Part shown: positions 1 to 10,169 of the stretch, in pieces
How the letters are laid out: each line of letters begins with the position of its first letter
Numbering within the stretch: the first letter of the stretch is position 1
NCBI GenBank assembly: GCA_009746045.1
Contig: RPFO01000165.1
Location: 3,824,918 to 3,888,917 of the forward strand
Length of the DNA stretch: 64,000 nucleotides
DNA from: Mesostigma viride
Taxonomy: Eukaryota > Streptophyta > Mesostigmatophyceae > Mesostigmatales > Mesostigmataceae
Reading direction: 5' to 3'
The notes under the pieces: model-generated
What the model saw: only the letters and a program-made list of their open reading frames with translations
Databases searched by the model: none
What the model was told of the DNA's origin: nothing
Program-made: the position numbers and the translations under genes

Positions 1-298
1 CCCCGCGCACTTGGACCTGGAAGGCCGATAAAACCGACCGAATGTAATCCAGATGCGTGCGGATTTCTGGCACCAGCTGCGGCAGGTTCGGATCCTCCGG
101 CACGTCCCCCAACAGCGGCAAAGCTGCCCGCTGCCGACGATGCAACTCCTCGAGGGAAGTTGTGGCTTCGTCAATGAGGCCTTGCCACTCCGCCGCAAGT
201 TGCTGCGGGTCGCGCACAGGCGGAGATGGTAATGGATCGGCCGGCGGAGCAGTTATTTCCTCATCCATGGGGATCCGAAATTCAAACGAGTTCGGCAT
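1..298 (-). CDS. 5' end of an unrecognised ORF, probably ORF1/gag of an LTR element; runs off the left edge
   Basis: On the minus strand an ATG at 298 opens a frame that stays open for 99 codons to the window edge, so only the N-terminus is visible. The protein begins MPNSFEFRIPMDEEITAPP, has a proline-rich stretch, and then a predicted helical segment that includes ELHRRQRAALPLL. No stop or frame break is seen and the codons are GC-rich. I recognise no domain. About 185 bp upstream lie a tRNA-like primer binding site (482-498) and a candidate LTR (499-936), which is the usual layout for the first ORF of an LTR retrotransposon. The gag/ORF1 assignment rests on that context and not on homology. 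Confidence 0.5.
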   Translation of the reverse strand, partial: MPNSFEFRIPMDEEITAPPADPLPSPPVRDPQQLAAEWQGLIDEATTSLEELHRRQRAALPLLGDVPEDPNLPQLVPEIRTHLDYIRSVLSAFQVQVRG

Positions 299-481
299 TT
301 GAAAAATTCGGCGTGTAATACGAGTTGTAAGAGAGTAATGCCGAAGAACGCCATGGCTCTTGCAGGAATGTTGCCTTTATTGAATAAGGAAAAACACAGA
401 CGTAAGTCACGTCAATTCCAAGACTGCACGCAGCACAGACGACAAGGTCGCAGTGCCAAGAGAACGTGCACGCGAGAGCTA

Positions 482-498
482 GCGTCCTGGTGCTACCA
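482..498 (-). other. Candidate tRNA primer binding site
   Basis: Read on the minus strand the 17 bases begin TGGTAGCACCAGGACG. They start with TGG, the complement of a tRNA CCA end, and directly abut the candidate LTR at 499. The implied tRNA 3' end has a plausible seven-base acceptor strand, a discriminator base and CCA. The tRNA itself is not identified. Confidence 0.4.
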
Positions 499-936
499 AG
501 TCACACATATAACTTGCTAGGGACGCGTCCAAGTATTCAGCTGCACTGTCACAGCTGAACTGTCAATCAATTGATCACACAGACTCTGGCACGCCTTTGG
601 CGCGCAGATCTATCAATTGTCCATACGGCTAGTCCTGTGGACCTATCCGTACATTACTCAGCATCAATTGTCTCATAGGTCCTGGCGCGCTACAGCACGC
701 TTACCTATCAATTGACCATCAAGTCCTGTACAAGTCCTGTCAACGTCCTGCGGACTATCAAGTGACACTTGTACATCTTGTGTCCGTACGCGCCCACATT
801 GGCGCGCCGGGTACTGTCGGCACAGCCTAGGAAACGTCATAACTTTTACGTCCCGTAACCAAATGAGGCGTTCAAGGTGCCGTTTGAAAGAGCGTAACAA
901 TTTCTATCCATCTAACGTAAATCCTTTACGTTAACT
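499..936 (-). mobile_element. Candidate 5' LTR of a minus-strand element whose body lies left of the window
   Basis: On the minus strand this 438-bp segment begins AGTTAACGTAAAGG and ends GTGTGACT, directly before the primer site at 498. Those ends resemble the AGTT...AACT ends of the E1 and E3 LTRs further right, and the length is close to the 456-bp E3 LTR. The second LTR would be outside the window, so neither the borders nor a target duplication can be confirmed. Several short TATCAATTG-type motifs recur inside it (around 570-720). No coding potential is seen. Confidence 0.35.
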
Positions 937-959
937 GAATCCTTCGCGTTCGGCGATTC

Positions 960-2705
960 CTATTGGTTATCGGGGTGCGGGGGCCGGGGGAGCGGGGGGG
1001 AGGGGGGGGGGGGCCGGAACCTCCGGGTGGGTGGGCGGGCGCGGGGGCCGGGGGATCCCGCAGACTCTGGCGGCTCGCTGAGGAGGGCGGGGGGCCCTGC
1101 GTCCTGCGACCTCGCCCGGCCGAGGTGGGCCGTCTCACTGTGCGGGGGCTGGGTGGGGGGAACCTCCGGGTGGCGGGTGGGGGGCGCGGGGGTCTTGCGA
1201 CCTCGCCGTCTCACTCAGGCGGGGAGGCATCCTGTGGTGGATCTTCGTACTTTTCCGGTCTTTTTCAGGGGTCTTCATGGTCGACGCCTGTCCTTCGCGC
1301 CACGCCGTTTCGCGGGGGGGCGGGGGGGCGCATCATGGCCGGCTGAGGGGTGCCGGGGGGGTGGGGAACCTCCGGGTGGGTGGGCGGGCGCGGGGGCCGG
1401 GGGATCCCGCAGACTCTGGCGGCTCGCTGAGGAGGGCGGGGGGCCCTGCGACCTCGCCCGGCCGGGGCGGGCCGTCTCACTGTGCGGGGCCCGGGGGGGG
1501 GGGGGGGAACCTCGGGGTGGCGGGTAGGGGCCGGGGCGCGGGGGCCTTGCGACCTCGCCGTCTCACTCAGGCGGGGAGGCATCCTGTGGCGGATCTTCGT
1601 ACTTTTCCGGTCTTTTTCAGGGGCCCTTATGGTCGACGCCTGTAGTTAGGTTAAATAGTGCCGGAACCTTTTGCCACCTGCGGCAAACCGGTCCGTCACA
1701 CTATTTTGCCCGGAATAACCACTTCCGAGCACCCAAGTTAATTCGGCCGCATTAACTTGGGTGCTCGGCAGTGGTTATTCCGGGCAAAATAGTGTGACGG
1801 ACCGGTTTGCCGCAGGTGGCAAAAGGTTCCGGCACTATTTAACCTAACTAAAACCTGTGCACCTTGGAGGTCAGGGGTTCGAATCCGGACAGCTCCGGCG
1901 CATTTACATTTGCGTGCTCAGTGGCCCAGGCGGATGTCTCATATTCAACCCACCCTCCACGAGGCCAGGTTTTAGTTAGGTTAAATAGTGCCGGAACCTT
2001 TTGCCACCTGCGGCAAACCGGTCCGTCACACTATTTTGCCCGGAATAACCACTTCCAAGCACCCAAGTTAATTCGGCCGCAGGTGGCAAAAGGTTCCGGC
2101 ACTATTTAACCTAACTCCTGTCCTTCGCGCCACGCCTTTTCGCGGGGGGGCGGGGGGCTGCATCATGGCCGGCTGAGGGGGGAGGGTGGGTGGGTGGGTG
2201 GGTGGGACCTCCGGGTGGGTGGGGGGCGGGGGGGGCGGCGGATCCCGCTTACTCTGGCATCTCACTCAACAGGGGGGGGGGCGGGGGGGGCGCGGCCGCG
2301 CGGGACGGATGAGGGGGGGGGGGGAGGAGGGGGAGGGGGCACCTCCAGGTGTGGGGGGGGGCGCGGGGGGCGGGGAATCCTGCAGACTATGGCGTCTCGC
2401 TGAGGAGGGCGAGGGGCCTTGCGACCTTGCCGTCTCACTCAGGTGGGGAGGCATCCTGTGGTGGATCTTCTTACTTTTCCGATCGGCGGGGGGGCGCATC
2501 ATGGCTGAGGGGGGGGGGGGGGGGGAACCTCCGGGTGGGTGGGGGGCGCGGGGACGGGGGATCGCGCAGACTCTGGCGTCTCGCTGAGGACGGCGGGGGG
2601 CCTCATTGCGCCCTCAATACATGTAAAGACCATCGGCTCGCTGAGGGGGGAGGGGGGTTGCGACCTCGCCGAGTAGGGCGGGGCGTCTCACTGAGGCGGC
2701 AAATG
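960..2705. repeat. G-rich degenerate tandem array, unit about 350 bp, interrupted by a foldback element
   Basis: The + strand is extremely G-rich, with runs of 8-12 G. The block GATCCCGCAGACTCTGGC recurs at 1054 and 1403, and ATCTTCGTACTTTTCCGG at 1241 and 1593, giving a period near 350 bp. Further degenerate copies lie at 2117-2700. The long open frames on both strands are composition effects (Gly/Arg/Pro only) and are not called as genes. The array continues across the composite insertion at 1643-2116. Confidence 0.75.
1643..2116. mobile_element. Composite foldback (MITE-like) insertion with two palindromic units
   Basis: Positions 1643-1850 form a near-perfect 208-bp palindrome with ends TAGTTAGGTTAAATAG...CTATTTAACCTAACTA. 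A second, internally deleted copy occupies 1973-2116. The 122 bp between them begin AAAACCTG and end CAGGTTTT, and hold a pol III B-box-like GGTTCGAATCC at 1876-1886. The whole block interrupts the tandem repeat and is flanked by CCTG at 1639-1642 and 2117-2120, read as a target duplication. There is no ORF, so it would depend on a transposase elsewhere. Confidence 0.75.
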
Positions 2706-3260
2706 TGATGGCCTCCAGGTGGGTGGGAACTGCGGTGTTTCAGGCCCACACAGCGTGTCGTTATTTGTCTCCCGACTTTTTCCTTTTTTCAGTCCCCTTC
2801 ATAAGCTTCAGTTGACTGCGAGTTGCCATCTGTGAAGCGGACGAATCGAATCTCGACTACTAGAGTTACGGTCGGCTTTGTGCCTTCTTTTGGGGGGGAT
2901 GCGAAGCATCCCCCCCCCTTAAGCTTGTCACTCACTTGAAATTTATTTGCACAACGCTGAAATAGAGAGTTTTTGCAGAAGCTTTAGCTTTAGCTTTGGA
3001 CGAGCGATTCCGCGTAAACCAAGACTTAAAGGTTACGTAACCCTTTGTTACCGTGACGGTCATCGACGGGCGTGGACGGCGGACCATTTCAGACCCGAAA
3101 CCAAAGCTAATCTAATTTAGCCGGGCAGAAAAAATCTCGTTTTCCTGACCATTCTCCTGACCATAGCTTTAGCTTTGCTCGAACACGGAAAAATCATGAT
3201 TCTGGCGAGCACAAAAGAAGTCAGGCGCACATTGGCAGCTTGGCTCTCGATGGCGGCGTG
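2706..3260. other. Non-coding stretch with a G/C-run hairpin
   Basis: No convincing ORF is present. A perfect hairpin sits at 2892-2917: seven G, ATGC, a GAA loop, GCAT, seven C. Positions 2961-2999 contain a segment whose reverse complement recurs, with a six-base indel, at about 55990-56030. From 3261 the outermost LTR element of the nest begins with its target duplication GTGAA. Confidence 0.5.
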
Positions 3261-3265
3261 GTGAA

Positions 3266-3496
3266 TGTCAAATATCTAGCGATGTTTCTCTACTTTTGTC
3301 ACGCATTATGTTATCACGCATTATATGCGGGGAAAATTGACGCCGTCAGCTAGGTGTTTATTTACACGACTTGTTGTTGGGTTTGCATCCCTATTAATTG
3401 CACCCACAGGTCGTTGACTAACTTAATATCATATACAATGTTTGAGTGTACTCAAATCCGAATGATGTTGCTCGGAATACAGCAAGCGTTACCTGT
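3266..3496 (+). repeat. 5' LTR, segment 1, of the gag-only element
   Basis: It begins TGTCAAATATCTAGCG and matches the start of the 3' LTR at 45599 with a few substitutions. It is interrupted at CCTGT (3492-3496), where element I2 inserted. The LTR resumes at 41806. Confidence 0.88.
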
Positions 3497-4215
3497 TGTA
3501 ACGACTAAAAATGATCATCAACATCATCCATAGTCCAATACGAAAGATCTTTTACCTGGGTTGCTTTCTTGGGTCACAGAACTCCAAGTATCCAGGCAAC
3601 GTTGAGGTGAAGATTCCACAGCGACGTGATTAAAGGAACCACAACCCCTTGTAGACACAACGACAAGCGTGTGCCCTAGACGCCTTCTGTGGAACTGCAA
3701 GTAGTCTAGTACCAAAGAGCTTTATGAATGGACAACAAAGACAAGCTTTATTATACCATGATGGATCAAAACCAACGTAGCAACAATGGCGACCCCACGT
3801 CCTTGATATCAACGTGCTTGTCGAGCATGCCTCAACCTTAGCCCGAAGAGAACCAATAAGAATCATGGAATTCTAAACAAGATCTTCGTATCCATCCTAG
3901 TCACGCGAAACAGAACAACATCACAAACAGCCTGGCAGAATCTATACATGAGATCCTAGATCTATAGTAAGCACTAAAGTCCCAAAGGAACATTTAAGAC
4001 TTGGTAGTACCGACCAACAAACTATAACCCCACGTGGATCAGGCCACGACCAATAAGCTAGGGCTTCTAACAGTCGGTTGACAAAGTACAAGATTCAAGT
4101 GCCGCCTTCTTGGAGACCTCATAACTTTCTCAATACTGATCCAAAAGTCCTCGAATAAAAGCCAAACATTCACAAAACAATGGATGTAACAACAAAGTCA
4201 TTTTTTCTTGTTACA
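3497..4215 (-). repeat. 3' LTR of I2
   Basis: This is a direct repeat of 41086-41800 differing by scattered substitutions and small indels; four bases at about 4047 are absent from the other copy. It lies next to the polypurine tract, which makes it the 3' LTR in minus orientation. The divergence between the LTRs shows the insertion is not recent. Confidence 0.88.
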
Positions 4216-4232
4216 TGTCTCCCCCTCAAGAC
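4216..4232 (-). other. Polypurine tract of I2
   Basis: The minus strand reads GTCTTGAGGGGGAGACA directly before the 3' LTR, the expected position and composition for the plus-strand DNA primer of an LTR element. Confidence 0.8.
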
Positions 4233-4632
4233 TGGAACCACCAGTTCCAAAAAAATCAAATAACTCTTTAAGGAGGAGTGACACTGAACAGAAATCCACC
4301 ATCTCTTGGAAAAAGCAGATGGGTTTTTACATCCCTGAAGCCAGGGCCTCCTATCTCATAAACATCTAGTCACAGGTACTAGAAGAAGACAAGTCACGTC
4401 CTTATCTACTTTAAGACCAGATGAACACAACAATACTGTAAGTCATCCTGTCATCATTTTGAAATTCTGGAAGTCTGGAACTCTGGACTGGAACATCAGA
4501 ACTGGAATGGAGCCCCCCATCATCCATCCTGGTCTCCTGGAATCCCCCCCTCACACCACAATCCAAAGCCCCCATTTCCTTGCTGCCCCCATTTACTCCC
4601 CCCCCTTCCTTCTCAGCCCTGTTCCTCACAGG

Positions 4633-5325
4633 CTATACCAATGCCCATTCAGGCCATCCTTGCCCTTGGGGTCCAAACATGGGAAACTGCTCCACCATGT
4701 GGACCAACTCTGGCCAGTTCCTGCTGACCTGCAGCACCATGCAAGTCTCAGCAGCCCGTGCCACCATCTGGGCAGCATAGCGAAGGCATGCCCCTGGATA
4801 GAAGAGGAGCACCACAGACTGAATCTCAGGGTCCATCACCCACATAGAGGACGTCTTGTGTCTGCTCACCCATGATCTGTACGCCCACCAGAACTGCATA
4901 AAGGTCGTGACCACAGACCACTAAGCACCTATCACAGGTACCAGCACCCTCAGTGGCGTCAGACGGACCTTGAGTTCCACAGTGTACTTGGGCAACCCTG
5001 GATTGCAGAAGAGGTTAGAAGTCTCCAAAGGAAAACGCCCTCTGGCAGAGCTGGAGGAAGGAGCCAAATCAAAGTCACCTTGCTGAACTGAAAACTCCAA
5101 CAGCTCCATGTAGGAAGCCTCCCCCATACTCACTGGCTGAAACTGAGTAAATGCCTCCTTCAAGGCCTCAGGTAAGGATGCAAGCAAGCCCTGCCCCTCA
5201 GCAGGCCTCATGTCAATGTCAGGTCCTGGTGACCATGCATACATCGTGTGCAGCAAATGAGCCACAAAAGGGGAGCCAGTCTCATACAGGCTGGAGTGTA
5301 ATGGAGATAGGACCTCCTCCACCAT
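4633..5325 (-). pseudogene. Unrecognised ORF between pol and 3' LTR of I2, one in-frame stop
   Basis: Two minus-strand open segments (5325-4921 and 4914-4633) lie in one frame and are separated by stop codons just above 4914, giving about 230 codons. I see no catalytic motif and no recognisable integrase core, although an integrase would be expected here in a Ty3 element. The protein is hydrophobic and Trp-rich in its second half (includes TFMQFWWAYRSW). It may be an extra 3' ORF or decayed pol sequence. Confidence 0.3.
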
Positions 5326-6082
5326 CGTCCAGACCTCCAGCAGGTGACAGTATTAAACTCAGCAGCACCAAGGTAGAAATCTCCAGTTATATACTATTGG
5401 TCTGCTACAAGAGGACGTGCAGGACATGGACCAAGTGTCCTAATCATACCAGGAATCAAGCCCAGGTGAACAACTCCATATGTCGAGGGTACAACACAGA
5501 AGTCACTCTCCATGTGCCATCCAGGCTCAGATCCCCTCAACCCTCCTCAGAAACTGGTCACCAAAATCTGGATGTCATCTCAGCTCAGTCCAACCAAACT
5601 CCCACCAGAGTCCATCCCACTCAACTCAGATCCCTGTCGGATTCAATGAGTCCACATGTATATAAGGAGTAAACAGGATAAAGGCACCTAAGCCCAACAA
5701 GGCGAGGCCACTCCATGTTCTGGGACACCACCCTTCCTCAGCTATGAGTCCACGGGTGAAAGACATGCCTGACATTCCCAGGGATAACGGATCATCCACA
5801 GGGATCCATGCCACGAAATACTGACAGCTCTCACTGCTTGATCAGGGCAGGAAGCCGAGTGTCATGTAGCAAGGCTAACCCTCTATACAGCGAACCCCCC
5901 GTAACAAACTGGGTTGCCAGGGTCCAAGGCTCATCAAAGCTACATAGTCAACACTGCACACCCAAGGATCCCAGCCCTTCTCAAGGGAACAGGTAGTCAG
6001 TGACAGATGCTGTATCACCACGACAAAGAGTGGCAGGTAACAGAGCCATCATAAATCCCCAATCCATCCCAACTGATCTCCC

Positions 6083-6340
6083 TCAGATCCCCAACAGGTC
6101 ATAGCAGGCTGGATGGATTCCAAGAATGCTCAATCCTAACACAGGGGCTGGTGTGAGCTTCTGCTGCAGCAAGTCAAAGGCCTGCTGACACCCGTCAGTC
6201 CACGCAAACTGGAACGAGGAACCGTCAACAGCGCCCCAGGTAGAAGTGCAGTCACCAAGAGGCAGGAGCAAATCCAGCAGGGAGACGTCGCCAACAGGGT
6301 CGCCTCTGGAGTAACAAGGGTATCTCAGGAGAACGCCCAT
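6083..6340 (-). pseudogene. Ty3/gypsy RT-RNase H junction fragment (I2 pol remnant)
   Basis: The minus-strand frame contains FAWTDGCQQAFDLLQQKLTP followed by APVLGL. This is the connection signature F-W-x3-C-x2-AF-x2-L-x2-LT-x-APVL found between RT and RNase H of Ty3/gypsy and retroviral polymerases. The preceding residues resemble the usual segment before that motif but are degraded. No YxDD motif or RNase H catalytic set is readable around it. It shows that I2 belongs to the Ty3 group even though the rest of pol has decayed or been displaced. Confidence 0.65.
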
Positions 6341-6619
6341 GATGAAGAGAGGCCGTGTACAGGGTTGTCACCAATGGGTACCCCTCAGCACGTTGGGGGA
6401 ATGCCACAAAGCACAGCCAAAATAGCCCACCGATGGCCCGCGAAACCAGGATACCACATAGTCAGGGATGTATGAGGTGACACAGAAAAGATGAACTGAA
6501 AATCCCAGGGTGTCTCCACGCTATGATCCTCATAGATCTCCTCCCCACCAGAACAAATTTCCCCCTTCCAGTCGCACCAAAGGAGTGAGAGTGAGGTAAA
6601 GCCACATCTCCTTGGTAGT

Positions 6620-7715
6620 AGTTATAAACATCGATTCCTGCGGAATCGATACTAAGCGCTTAGTGTCGATTCCGCAGGAATCGATGTTTATAACTAAAAC
6701 TTTTGCTTGCGCCGGCAAGGCTAAGGCCGATACTAGTCGGGTCATCGAATTGGCTATTCGATTATCAAAGTTGCCTATTCGACCATCGAACTTTCCTATT
6801 CGATTATCGAATTTTCCTTATTCGATTGTCGAAATTTCCTATTCGACAGGGGGTCAGAGGCCAGCGGCCTATCATACTCGGCGCCCAGCGAGCCACCGAA
6901 CTAGGCCTAGTCGATTATAGCAAGACATCGCGTGGAAGTTAGCCGATTTCGGGGACTTAGCCGATTTTCGGAGCGACGTTGAACAACACAGATGATTAGC
7001 CGGTTGAGCACATCATATCAGTCGAATAGCTAGCGCTGGTACTCCGCCTAGTCAGCGGAGAGCACTTGCCTTTTTTCGATTAAGCGCTTAGTATCGATCC
7101 CGCAGGAATCGATGTTTATAACTAAGACTGCGGCGACACGCCGGCATCCCGGGTTCGAATCCCGCCAGGATCGTTCCGGGGGTGGATTTTTCGCCTAGTA
7201 ATGCGAATATCGTTGCGGACGCTAAACGTTCGGCCTAATTAATGTGCTATGTTAATCGAAAAAAGGCAAGTGCTCTCCGCTGACTAGGCGGAGTACCAGC
7301 GCTAGCTATTCGACTGATATGATGTGCTCAACCGGCTAATCATCTGTGTTGTTCGACGTCGCTCCGAAAATCGGCTAAGTCCCCAAAATCGGCTAACTTC
7401 CACGCGATGTCTTGCTATAATCGACTAGGCCTAGTTCGGTGGCTCGCTGGGCGCCGAGTATGATAGGCCGCTGGCCTCTGACCCCCTGTCGAATAGGAAA
7501 TTTCGACAATCGAATAAGGAAAATTCGATAATCGAATAGGAAAGTTCGATGGTCAAATAGGCAACTTCGATAATCGAATAGCCAATTCGATGACCCGACT
7601 AGTATCGGCCTTAGCCTTGCCGGCGCAAGCAAAAGTTTTAGTTATAAACATCGATTCCTGCGGAATCGATACTAAGCGCTTAGTGTTGATTCCGCAGGAA
7701 TCGATGTTTATAACT
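6620..7715. mobile_element. 1.1-kb foldback element with nested palindromes
   Basis: A 76-bp palindrome (AGTTATAAACATCGATTCC ... mirrored) sits at each end, 6620-6695 and 7640-7715. Inside lie inverted arms of about 380 bp (6696-7078 and 7257-7639) with few mismatches. The arms contain TATTCGATTATCGAA-like short repeats. The loop (7079-7256) begins with a partial third copy of the small palindrome (7081-7123) and then carries a tRNA T-arm-like GGTTCGAATCC at 7152-7162. No transposase ORF is visible; the ORFs in the two arms are mirror images of one another. No clear target duplication was found. Confidence 0.8.
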
Positions 7716-7907
7716 GCTAGTACACTCAAACCCCTAGCCAGTGGCCTATTATAATCACAAGCACACTATTTCTCCATGTAAGATGCCTGGGAAAACCATC
7801 CACAGCCTTGAGAGGGATAGTGGAAGGTCATTAATGCCTCACTAGCATTATGAACGGTATGCCCCAACTTGCAAATCGTGGCACACTCTACCCCCCATGC
7901 AAGGGTT
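7716..7907 (-). other. I2 interior remnant between the foldback and E1
   Basis: About 190 bp of I2 interior left of E1. A minus-strand frame is open here but no family motif is recognisable. It joins 26823 once E1 and one AGATG copy are removed. Confidence 0.5.
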
Positions 7908-7912
7908 AGATG

Positions 7913-8563
7913 AGTTAGCAACCAACCAGAGCTGTGAGCTCCTGGTCTTTCACGCGCACAACGGGATGAGCCAAAGTTGCAAGGCAGCAACCTTTTAACC
8001 CGTGCACCAAGCCACGACCACGGTGAGCGTTTCCACGTAAAATGTGGGAGCCTCGGTTCGTGCTTGCCAAGATAGCTGGTCATCCCCCATGACCAAGCTA
8101 TATCCTTTGCGTTGTTCCTCGTTCCCATCGGCGTGACGAGGCACGTGCAGGCGTGCAAGCAAATCCTCAACGTCCACTGGCATCAGTGCAGAGCCAGGAC
8201 GAACTGGATTTGCCTAGACTCTGCAACCTAGGAAGTACAGGACCTGTCACAAGCCTGCAAGGCCTAGTATCCTTGCAGACCTGTGCCAGCTCCAGTATTC
8301 CACCAGTCACAGGCTGCTGCTCCTCTGGTCTACGTGGACCACAGTCACGTGATAGTCAGGCTAAGCCTGTGCAGGCACGGCCTGCCACGTGTCCTGTCCA
8401 CTATACCAGAGGACTGCACCCTAGCTAGTCGGCCACGGACGGCCAGGACTTCGGGACCTCATATCTTTCTTGTCCCTTGTCTGTTCCAGGCGGTCAGCAC
8501 GGCGTTGGAAAGGTCTTTCCAAACTGCATCCACTTAGCATATTGGTTGCCCAAAATGCTAACT
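7913..8563 (-). repeat. 3' LTR of E1
   Basis: This direct repeat of 26169-26817 is nearly identical, with a few substitutions and small indels. The minus strand starts AGTTAGCATTTTGGGCAACC. It is clearly related to the E2 LTRs, which lie in the opposite orientation (for example GACAAGGGAC and CACGTGGCAGGC are shared). Confidence 0.9.
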
Positions 8564-9566
8564 CCAACCCTTTCTTCTTTTGGAGCTGGACCAGCTTGAA
8601 ACAAGCCTAACCTTGCTTGTGCCCACTCAGCCACAGACCGCTTGGTCCCTTGAGGTTGATCAGACCTTTTAGGGCCCAGGTTCCTGCCTCCTTTGGGTAA
8701 CAACATATCTGCCCTTGGCCCAGGCTAGGTGTACTGGCCAGTGAATCAGAGGTCACCCCAGGTTATCCCCTGACCCCTTGGTCAGCTCCCAACCTTTCCT
8801 TGGGAACTTGGTGCTAGATTAAAGTCAAGGCACATTACCTAGTCCAATGGCTGGGATTAAGGATGCCAAGAACGTATTATTGTGAGTTCCTGATCTTTCA
8901 CAGTTATCACAGGCGCCCGTTCTTATGGCGCCCGCCTTGGCCAGCCTTTCCCTTTTATGCTCAAAGAGACTCAGGTAGCACCTATGCAAATACTGCCTTA
9001 TTGGGGAGCCCATGTCTTCACTGGGTGTTAAGCCCAGGAATCACTCATGCCAGGCTGTGGCTCTGCTGGGGAATTGAACCCCACCCCAACCTCCAGGTTT
9101 ATAGGTGACCTGGAACTTTACACAAGAGAAACATTACAACCATGGAACAACATGAGAATGACATGATTATGTTTTATTCAAGCATTATATAACCCAGAAT
9201 GTGGCCCCTGGCAACCATGTTCCACATGGTCACACAACCAGGTTCTTTATTAGCAACAGGTTGGAAACAAGCACTAGAAAACATATATACAGCAACCTGT
9301 AAGAACCAGCATTCGGGTTGCCCTTGCATGGCCTAACTGTTTGAGGCCAAAGGCGTCGACTTAAGTCCTGGCGACTCTTCTGAACCCCATGGGGAGGGCC
9401 AGGCATGATTCTCAGCTGGTAGGAGTGACATTCCACACCAACTCCTGTCCAGGAGGGTGTACCTAACCCTGAAGGACCGGCTGTCAACCAGTAAGCACCA
9501 GTCACCACTTGGTACTTTGGTCAAGCAGCCCACTGGGGACACCCAAGCTGAAGCAAGGCCTGGTCT
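8564..9566 (-). other. 3' untranslated region and polypurine tract of E1
   Basis: About 1 kb without a real gene between the RNase H stop and the 3' LTR. The minus strand ends AAAAGAAGAAAGGGTTGG directly before the LTR, a polypurine tract; E2 has a close match (AACAAGAAAGGGTTGG) before its 3' LTR. Confidence 0.65.
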
Positions 9567-10169
9567 CTATGGCCGCCCGTGTAAGGGGTCCATGAGCCCA
9601 CGGAGCAGGGGGTACTGCCTCTCCGCCTTCTCCTCCAGCTTGGTGAGGGCATCTGCAGGGTTGTCCACACCAGGCACATGTTCAATGTGAGCTAGGTAGG
9701 ACATCTCCTTGAGCAACAAGTAGTCAAGGTCCCTGCTCCTGGCCAGCTGCCTGTGCACAAATTGCACCATGCCCATGCTATCAGTCCTCACCAGTGTGTG
9801 CAGCTGCAACCTACAGGAAGCCACTTGACATAGCTGGTAGAAGAGCTCCCTCAAGTAAAGAGCAGTATGCAGCCCTTCACAGATTGCCCTGCACTCAGCA
9901 ATATCACTGCTGGGTGTAACCCTGTTCTGCAACCGACTGTACCAGGTAACAAGTGAGGTGTGATCTTGCTCCAGGGTAACTAATGCTGCTGCCCTGCCCC
10001 TGACCTCTGTGACCTTCCTATTATCCATAGAACTGTCCACATAGAGAACCATGTCAAGGGGCTTGTACAAATCCACAGGACCCAGTATGAGAGGGGGAGA
10101 CATCATGACAGCCTGCACCACACTCTCAGCACCCACCTCAACCAGCTGGGAATCAGTAAGTCGACTCAA
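9567..10169 (-). CDS. RNase H domain of E1 pol
   Basis: This 200-residue frame continues the polymerase of the next frame upstream. It has the copia-type RNase H acidic set: YVDSSMD, AECRAICEGL, VRTDSMGMV and VPGVDNPADALTK. The last corresponds to the C-terminal Asp and TK motif usual in copia RNase H. It degrades the RNA strand during reverse transcription. The break from the RT frame at 10166-10169 is a single-base loss: E1 has GGTTTG where E2 has GGTCTTG, so the protein was once continuous. The final residues (LMDPLHGRP) lie just before the stop at 9567. Confidence 0.85.
   Translation of the reverse strand: MSRLTDSQLVEVGAESVVQAVMMSPPLILGPVDLYKPLDMVLYVDSSMDNRKVTEVRGRAAALVTLEQDHTSLVTWYSRLQNRVTPSSDIAECRAICEGLHTALYLRELFYQLCQVASCRLQLHTLVRTDSMGMVQFVHRQLARSRDLDYLLLKEMSYLAHIEHVPGVDNPADALTKLEEKAERQYPLLRGLMDPLHGRP

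Noticed and set aside
926-2710. Many long open frames on both strands
   Set aside because: They consist almost only of Gly, Arg and Pro from G-runs and tandem repeats; there is no conserved motif or codon signal.
7045-7165. A tRNA gene interrupted by a small palindrome
   Set aside because: Only the T-arm half is convincing; no acceptor pairing or acceptable anticodon loop could be built.
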